Shown one piece after another: positions 56,980 through 64,000 of a DNA stretch of 64,000 bases. Position 1 is the stretch's first letter. Each line of letters begins with the position of its first letter. Under the pieces are notes generated by a model. That model saw only the letters and a program-made list of their open reading frames with translations. It was not told the DNA's origin and made no database searches. The stretch is from Tetranychus cinnabarinus (Eukaryota > Arthropoda > Arachnida > Trombidiformes > Tetranychidae): the NCBI GenBank assembly GCA_022266195.1, contig WHVY01000001.1, positions 2,604,001 to 2,668,000 of the forward strand, written 5' to 3'. Both the position numbers and the translations under genes were made by a program.

Positions 56980-57629
56980 ATTTAAATTATTGATTAAACA
57001 ATACCCTAGGCTTACACCTTTAAAATTGTCAATTGTATTTGATCTTAAATTAGACTGAGATTTAGAAAATTTAACAGATTTTTGCACAGAATTATTGTGG
57101 GTCAGTCCGGCATAAATGGCATAACTGGCATTCGAGAATTCATTTTAGTTTGAGTCTTCTTTTTTCGAAATGTCTTAACTAACAAACTAAATTTTACTAA
57201 CTTTGATTCAATTATTGTTTCTCCAAATGATTCGGTTTTCGCTTGCAATATATCATCGATTCCAAACTTATCCCCAATGAGCAAGCAAAAAAGGTATGAA
57301 GCATGGTTGTGATGGAATGATGATTCTAAGCGCTATTAAACTCTCAAAGTTTTGTTTGTAGGAATTGTAACAAAAAAATAAATTGGACGAAAGTATCTTC
57401 GAAATCTGCAAATTGACCATTTTGACTTATCTAGAGCTAAACTTATGTTGGTGTCAAAACAAATCGATCGATCGACACATCGATGGATCTAGAAATCAAT
57501 TATAAAACTGTCTAACTGTCATGTTCAAATGCTAAGAATGGTAGGAAGTTAAGGCTATTAATATGAATATTTTTTAACTATTTTCTCTAATTTGCATAGG
57601 TTTAACAAAAGCCAGCAAACTTTATTCTA
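56980..57629. other. region downstream of the parent gene
   Basis: 3' UTR and spacer; no convincing gene. A 60-residue minus-strand frame at 57102-57284 is judged random. A run of ATCGAT words lies near 57460. Confidence 0.4.
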
Positions 57630-58832
57630 AAAATCGCCAAGGTTTCGAAGTTCGAAACACTTCTCATTACCATCCATCTGCGTCGTAGATCGTCACAATC
57701 AACATCATCTCACCCCTTAACAGAAGACATTCTCAAAAGAGCCGTTACAACTTTGAATGATCAAGATACCTTCTGTGTTTTAAGTTTTAATGAAACTGAG
57801 ATCACTCCAGAATTGAGATACATTATAAACACATGAGGCTATGTTTAAATTGGAAAGCATGGTCGCACAGAAGTATTTGCGACTTAAGTTTTAATTTTAG
57901 GATCGAGAGAATTGGATAGCAGATGGAAACAAATATGCTCATTTTATTTCTTACCTCGAGGCGGTTTCACCAAAAATATCATTAAAAGGATTGTAAAACA
58001 AGGAGAATTTAGCCGTCACCATCGAAGAAGGATTCCGTATTGTTTCAACCGTTTGTGATGGACACTCGGTGAATCAAGTTCGCCAGATACTAGTTCGTTC
58101 GTACCGAGCATCGACCGATTCTCCTTCATTTGAATGTTCTGGCGTTACGATAGCCTTTCTTTAAGATTTTCCACACATTTTCAAATTGATAAGGAATAAC
58201 TGGTTAACTAAACCATTGTCTCTGGAATTAGGAAAGTCTAAGGGAATCATAAGAAGTTTAACATGTAACTATTCCTCAGTCCTCAACTAAAAGCTGCTCT
58301 CAGTGCCTAGAACTTTCACCTAAGGTAAGAATAAAAATTGCGTGTTAATTTGGCAACGCAAATTTTCTCGCATTCGGTTTCTGCTTCGGTTACTCATGGA
58401 ATCAAGCAAGGAGTATTTCCAGAGGATCTATATAGATTGCTGTCGACACTCTTGTCAATGATGGATGAATTGTTCGATGTTCTCAACTTGTCATCGATCG
58501 CAAATTATGGAAGATCGCTGCAAAAAAGATACGACGAACCTGACTCTATAGCTTATGCCTATCCTGATAATGCAAGAGGAGACAGACGCGGAAACCAGCC
58601 TCTGTGAACATGCTTACCCATACAATACGAGAATACTGTATCTCACTTCTTGTTTGATTCTGGTTTCAGTCAGGTTTACACCAGAAGGTTCAATCAAGAT
58701 ATTTTGGAAAACCCCTTTGCTCAAGTTCGTCATCAAAATCAATGTTCCACCTCCACAAATTATCGTAAAATTTTCCGGAATGCCATCATTCGTCTCGACA
58801 CCGATTGGCCTCGCTTACAAGTTGTGAGCTAG
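57630..58832 (+). pseudogene. P-element/THAP9-type transposase relic
   Basis: Stretches in shifting frames recall the P-element/THAP9 transposase core. At about 57765 comes Phe-Cys-Val-Leu-Ser-Phe-Asn-Glu-Thr-Glu-Ile (like the catalytic Ser-Phe-Asp-Glu-Met-Ser-Ile). At 58338 comes Arg-Val-Asn-Leu-Ala-Thr-Gln-Ile-Phe-Ser-His-Ser-Val, then Leu-Phe-Asp-Val-Leu-Asn. At about 58690 comes Phe-Asn-Gln-Asp-Ile-Leu-Glu-Asn-Pro-Phe-Ala. The pieces keep family order but are cut by stops and frameshifts, so it is dead. No terminal repeats were found and no THAP zinc finger is visible upstream. It may continue to about 59020. Confidence 0.6.
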
Positions 58833-60813
58833 ACGAGGATCGAACACTTGTTTCCCAGGGAGGCTTGCCTAAAGATGAGCCAGAAGCACCACCAGGGAAT
58901 ACACCTTCGCAAATAGCAGATAAGTTGCCGAAGCATAATGTCAGGAGAGCCTACCGTTTGGCAAATTTATCATTAAATAAAAAATCTAAGCATCAAAATC
59001 CTCAAAATCAATTAAAATAACATAAAACGCTTTTTCTAAAGTTAATATTAACTGTATTAATTAAATTTTCAATTATAAAAAGAAAGAGAAATGAAAGAGA
59101 AAAAGAGAGTAAAAAATTTGTAAAGAAAGTAAAAAAAGAGTCTTTTTCTCGCGACATTTTCTGACACCGCAAAAAAATTTTCGGTATAAAGATGTTTTGA
59201 ATTGCTCTCTCTTCTTCCTTTACTCTTTTTTGCTAGCTCAAGCTCAAAAGAGATACTTTTTAATATCTGATCAACAGAACCTGTTAATTTGAAATCAAGT
59301 TATCAATGGACTTTATTGTTTAAACATATCTTACGACAATGTTTTCTTGTTGAGAAGATCCAGGGTAAAGATTGATTATCTACAGTATGTATGAGTGAGT
59401 AAATCTATGTATGAGTAAAGATCAAGTAATTTGATTGCACTAAATGAATTAATCACTCACAAGTTTTACTATCGATTTATCTCATCCCTGAATCTCGATT
59501 GTAGTATCTTCTGAAGTAACATTAAATGACTTAACCAAGCATATCGCACAAAACACATCCAGGCCTCAAGTGCTTATATATTTAATCTCAATAATTTCAT
59601 CTTAAATATAATCAAAATCCTGGACCTAGCAATTGTTAGCAATCAATAAATTTCCCAGGTAAACTCTGATTAGTTTGTTGCATAAACGGATTATCACTCG
59701 AAGGATTACCTCAAATAGCGAAGCATTGAATAAAAAGTTATCGATAAATGGCCTGATCAATCAACAAAAGCACTAAAATGTCGAGTTCATTTCACTTAAT
59801 CTAGGGATAATCAAATCTCCAACAATTGTGAAGATCAAACAAATCTGCAATGAACCAACAATGAACCAACAATAAGCACATTAATGCAGAACCCGAAATT
59901 GAAATTAATAGCGAGTTACACAGTTTAATAATTGAAGATCCCTTGTGTAAGGCAATGCTTAATCAGCTTTAATTGCAATTAATCCAATCACTTTTGGGTA
60001 ACTTGATGTTGTACGTGAAAAAAAGTGGAGTCATGTTGAGCCTCAATTATAATGCATATTCAAGTAAACCAACGATCTTGATTGTTAATAAAAAACAACA
60101 ATTTAAATTGTAAAAGGTCCAAAAATGATGCTATTAATGATGATAAATTTGATTAGTTTCAATAACCTTAATAGCAACAATAACTTGTAATCATTAATTA
60201 TCAGTCAACTTGTTCAATGACTTTCAATGTAAAAGTTTAATCCAATAATAGATTGCCAAAAATATAGTCTACATGCCATGGTTCAAACCAAATATTATCA
60301 TATCATCATTCATTATTAATCAATGATCTAACAATTTTGAATATTCATCATGATGGTGCATTAATAACATCATAATGAAGTTTCATGAAGCAATATGTTG
60401 GTCAGTTGATCAAAAGGCAAAAAAGTAAGCCTTAAACCATGAAAATGATTAGTTTACCTTTCAACCTATTGTAACCATAGTTATTGATGATAATACAAAA
60501 CGGTTTAATGGTTTAGGTTAAAATACTTTTGCCTCACTTTTTACATGGTTAACAGTCTGAATAAACCTGAATACCAGGGTGAGGTTGGAATATTTCATTA
60601 TCTTTCTCTTTCTCTCTTTAACCATAGTCTCTGTTGCATCTGAAATGAACCAATTTTCAGTTCATCTTGCACTTGCGACGCTTCAATTTATTTACTTAAC
60701 TTGTACTTTCCCATTTACCAGAAAAACAATTTACCAATTTAATAGTCTTTCAGCCTTAAATAGCTCAATTAAATTTGTTTACAGCAAACAGTTTCAGTTG
60801 AACTATTTCAAAC
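58833..60813. other. large AT-rich intergenic region
   Basis: About 2 kb with no supported gene. A purine/pyrimidine-rich patch lies at 59085-59240. The 79-residue frame at 60579 starts with a signal-peptide-like stretch but has no other support. Confidence 0.4.
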
Positions 60814-60889
60814 AGTAACAATATTTGAAGGAATATTGATGAACATCAATATAAATGTCTATGAATATCCACCTTGAATATTTGTTACT
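60814..60889 (+). ncRNA. candidate microRNA-like hairpin
   Basis: The 76-base segment folds into a long imperfect hairpin. Arm 60814-60831 (AGTAACAATATTTGAAGG) pairs with 60872-60889 (CCTTGAATATTTGTTACT), about 17 pairs with two single-base bulges. The apical part can also form a perfect 9-base stem (ATATTGATG/CATCAATAT). Size and bulge pattern suit a pre-miRNA. I do not recognise a known miRNA, and AT-rich DNA can give such folds by chance. Confidence 0.3.
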
Positions 60890-63292
60890 ATTATATTATA
60901 TTACTATTAATATTATGGTTTGAATTGAGAAACACAAAGAATCTATTTTAATAAATACTATCAAAAGCTCTTGTGATTGAAAATACAAGCAGACGAATTT
61001 AATGAAACATTTATTATGTGAAAGCAACATGCTAAGATTATTGTTATGGATTGATTTCTTGAAATAGATTCATATGCTGATTTTGATCACGCAAGTATAT
61101 AATACTCGTGATAAACAGTGTGACAAGTGATAAAGTCATGATCAGGAAAGCTTTCAACTTCCGAAGCCTAAGCAGAAAGGGACAAATCATCTAACATGAA
61201 AAATTTTCTGGTCCATAACAGCAGAAAAGGTCTAAAAAGATGATGAGAATAGTCAATCTCAAACAGTTTTTTCACCGGTCACTCTCAACTCAGCTTGTGA
61301 TAATCAATACCATTTTAATCAATACCTTAAATTTCCTTCCCTTTTCAATTTCCCAAAGTTACCTAGCTTCAATATCTTCAATTGGAGTCTAGTTTCGAGC
61401 AAACTAACTCGGAGTTGTTCATGGCATATCTACTAGAATTTCAAATGACTTCATTGGAAAACATTTCCAGATTGGTTTGTATTTCATTCTGGATCAATGT
61501 TGAGTTGAAATTTTCTCAAGTCATGAGAGTCAATTAATTGATTGTTGGTATTTCAAAGGCCAGTGACCAAACTTCATTTTCATCAATGGTTTCTGATTTT
61601 TTGGGTTACACTGATCAAAAAGTCAGGCAAACACAAATTACAGAGATGATTGCTGAAGTTAGGATGTTAGATTCGGCATGCATCTTGAGATCGAACCTGT
61701 GACTCTTTTTCTGGGGGATTGACTGAAAAACAAGTTCATTTCAAGGACAAAAATCAATGATTTAGTAAACATTTTTTTTCTGAAATTTGGTAGTTGGTTC
61801 ACGCAACACCAGGTAGCATTGTTTTTTCAGTTTAAACAATTTTACCGATTTTACAATCACAAGCTTTTCATTTCACTTTTCAGGGATTTAGTTAATGATG
61901 TTTGTCGATTTAATCGTGAAGAGGTAAAGCGAGAAATTAAAGGCTAATTTCTCTATTCCAGGCTCTCTTTCTAGCCTTTTCCCATTATTATCGATCCCTT
62001 TGTTAGGCAGTCTCAACCTGGTAAATTTATCAAAAGATATCAATATGTATAGCGAGTCTTTTATGTTTCATGAGTTTAAGAGGAAACCAGGTTGTCTGAT
62101 TTACTTACTCTTCTTTCTTTCCTAAACCCACCACCTTCATCTTTACCTAGCTGCTTTTGTCTTCACTCTCTCTCTCTCTTTTCTCTTATAGTTTTATCAT
62201 TTTTTTTTATTCTTAACCTTATATTAAACCTTATTCAATATCATCATCAGTTCAACTTTGAAGGTTTCCCTTTCTTTGTCTCATTTTCATTCTTCCGCTT
62301 TTAAAGCTCACAAAGTGAAAGTTTACTCCATCTAATGCATCATTTTGCTTTTCATTCAAGTTCCTCTTACAGCAAGTTTACCAGTTTACTCCAGGCTGTC
62401 CACTTTTTGATATTATTTTGCAATTAATGTAACCACCAACACTCCGTGCTTCAACGTGTTTCATCTCTTGTTTTAAGCTGCTCATTTGGACAGGAAAACT
62501 ATTACACTTGTATTTTATTGCTGTTGTTTGATATCGTAAAACATTTACAATTTAGTTCCTTCTAATGCCAGTTTTATTTTTTTCTCTTCTTTGCTTGTGA
62601 TTATATTTGTACCTATTATGTGCTATTTTTAATCTCAACCACTGTGTTTTCCTTTCGTCATCTTCATCATTTATCTGGATGTCATCTTCTCTCTGTTTTT
62701 TACCTTCAAATCAATTCTGTTCTAGATTATTTACCTGATCCTGCAAGTGAATCAAAGTGAACTAAAAACATAAAGTGATATAAATATCAAAATACATGTT
62801 GTTACTCAACTGTTAAGAGGAGAAAATTGAGAAAACAGAAACATGACAACAAAACGATTTACATTGATGCCAATCATAACCCCAGTTAATTGTTGATTTC
62901 TAATTTTTTTTATCAAAAAAATATTTATCATTAACGTCGTCATCTTATTTGCCAATTGCCTATGAAAACTTCCTGTTGTGCAAAAAAATCAAGTTTAAGA
63001 GTCAATAAAAGTGATAGAACGAGCCATTTTTTCTTCAATCTGTAGAGTAATAATCAACATCACCTTTCAATGTTCATCTTTGCATCAGCTGTGTTAATTG
63101 CAATTTCAATCAGTTCGTGATAAATTAAACATCACTCAGGATTGATATTTGTTTCAATATTTACTCAACCAGCCACTTTGATAAAATTGTTTGATTCTAA
63201 TTGTCGTGTCATAATATAAGATTGTCAATCTTCAAGACAGTACAAAACATTGCTTCTTCCAGTTACTTTTTTTACAACGACAAGAAATTAAA
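60890..63292. other. region upstream of the NDRG gene
   Basis: About 2.4 kb with no coding support. Pyrimidine-rich tracts at 62100-62320 and 62560-62720. It probably contains the promoter, 5' UTR and perhaps 5' non-coding exons of the NDRG-family gene. Confidence 0.4.
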
Positions 63293-64000
63293 ATGCCAAT
63301 CTACAAAAGACGTGATACGGATGACACAGATGATCCTCTTATAACGCAAAAAACACGACGATTTTCCCTTGGATCAAAGATTAAAGCTATAAAAAATGCT
63401 AGACGAGGACAACGCTGTCGTAAAATATCACAATACTCAGAAAACTTCACTTCATGTGATACAAAATCACCCTTAACTTTACACAAAAGATATGGAAACA
63501 CCTTCAACTGTGTGGAAGAACGAATATCAACTTGCCATGGAAGCTTATTGGTAGCTCGACAAGGAGCCAAACCTGGCCCGAAAACTCCAGTCATACTAAC
63601 TTATCACGATTTAGGACTCAATTACATTTCTAATTATGAAGGGTTCTTCTCTCTCAGTGAAAACTGTTCCCTTTTAGCATCATTCACTATCTACCATATC
63701 AACGCTCCTGGTCAAGAGTCACACAAACTTGACCCAGACTACAAGTTTCCCTCAATCGACATTTTAGCAAATCAGATAAAAGATGTTCTTGATTATTACA
63801 AGATTAGAACGTTTATTGGACTTGGAACCGGTGTTGGTGCCAACATTTTAACTCGTTTTGCATTAGCAAACCCAAAACCCGTTGAAGGATTAATTTTGAT
63901 AAATGCAAATTGTTCCCAAGCTTCATGGAGAGATTGGTTTTGGGCTAAGAGAAATATCAAATCATTAATCAGTTCTTCCTCATCTTCACCTCCCTCATCC
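63293..64000 (+). CDS. NDRG-family protein, 5' part (runs off the window)
   Basis: An ATG at 63293 opens a frame with no stop to the window end, 236 residues so far. It reads as an N-myc downstream-regulated gene (NDRG; MESK2 in flies) product: an alpha/beta hydrolase-fold protein without hydrolase activity. Visible family marks are Pro-Val-Ile-Leu-Thr-Tyr-His-Asp-Leu-Gly-Leu-Asn-Tyr, Gly-Leu-Gly-Thr-Gly-Val-Gly-Ala-Asn-Ile-Leu (Gly in place of the nucleophile Ser), Phe-Ala-Leu-Ala-Asn-Pro and Leu-Ile-Asn-Ala-Asn-Cys. The first 60 residues are a basic, less conserved leader. A Ser/Pro run at the end may be an insertion or an intron start. NDRG proteins act in stress, growth and trafficking pathways. 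Confidence 0.88.
   Translation, partial: MPIYKRRDTDDTDDPLITQKTRRFSLGSKIKAIKNARRGQRCRKISQYSENFTSCDTKSPLTLHKRYGNTFNCVEERISTCHGSLLVARQGAKPGPKTPVILTYHDLGLNYISNYEGFFSLSENCSLLASFTIYHINAPGQESHKLDPDYKFPSIDILANQIKDVLDYYKIRTFIGLGTGVGANILTRFALANPKPVEGLILINANCSQASWRDWFWAKRNIKSLISSSSSSPPSS

Noticed and set aside
60579..60818. 79-residue ORF with a signal-peptide-like start
   Set aside because: Isolated, no splice partners or homology seen; hydrophobic starts are common in AT-rich DNA.
61660..61710. GATCGAACCTGTGACTC, like the B box of a tRNA-derived SINE in reverse
   Set aside because: No A box or body at the right distance and no second copy seen.
1..64000. tRNA and rRNA genes
   Set aside because: No complete cloverleaf or rRNA-like stretch was noticed; the only tRNA-like piece is the retroelement primer site.

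Overview
The window is eukaryotic nuclear DNA from an animal, most likely an arthropod. It is AT-rich, its genes have many short GT-AG introns (about 55-90 bases in most), and its conserved genes are metazoan (NPC1, an NDRG-family gene). The repeats are of types common in arthropods: a Maverick/Polinton, a Ty3/gypsy element with an env gene, a P-element/THAP9-type relic and a MITE. A mite or other chelicerate would fit, but that is a guess.

Layout. (1) 1-4480: the right part of a Maverick/Polinton (adintovirus-like) element on the + strand. It carries a minor capsid/penton-like gene, a small basic virion-type gene, a frameshifted major capsid gene, an adenain-like protease, an unknown gene, a coiled-coil gene and, seven bases later, a divergent two-repeat TATA-binding protein. 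(2) 4480-6530: a very unusual stretch with nine strong inverted repeats, most of them perfect, an acidic repeat ORF and a polypyrimidine tract. (3) 6696-46979: seven minus-strand paralogues (A-G) of one 11-12-exon gene encoding single-pass membrane glycoproteins of about 675-686 residues. Reading splice sites by hand, A, B, C, E and F stay in frame through every exon. D does so only with a shifted splice site, and G is a truncated pseudogene. Fragments of the 3' end of NPC1 lie beside four of these paralogues. (4) 22347-32310: a gypsy-type retroelement on the minus strand with 822-base LTRs and a CAAG target duplication, inserted into the array. It has broken pol and env frames, no visible gag, and a 3' ORF that looks like a DEDDh (ISG20/REXO-type) exonuclease. 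(5) Two single-copy intruders lie in the array: a two-exon, possibly BEN-domain gene (37.5-38.4 kb) and an unrecognised degenerate gene (43.4-44.5 kb). (6) 47412-51693: an intact NPC1 on the minus strand, divergent from (7) 52673-56979, a 15-exon plus-strand gene of 970 residues with apple/PAN-like modules. Its exon plan matches the seven array genes, so it looks like the parent family member. (8) About 57630-58832: a dead P-element/THAP9-type transposase. (9) 63293-64000: the start of an NDRG-family gene, cut by the window end.

How the parts relate. The NPC1/parent-gene pair seems to have seeded a local expansion on one strand: shortened copies that lost the apple-like modules, with pieces of NPC1 carried along. 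Mobile elements then entered the array. The least expected items are the TBP inside the Polinton gene block, the exonuclease and the covarying mini-hairpins in the retroelement, and the hairpin cluster at 4.7-6.5 kb. All calls come from reading the sequence; no database search was possible.
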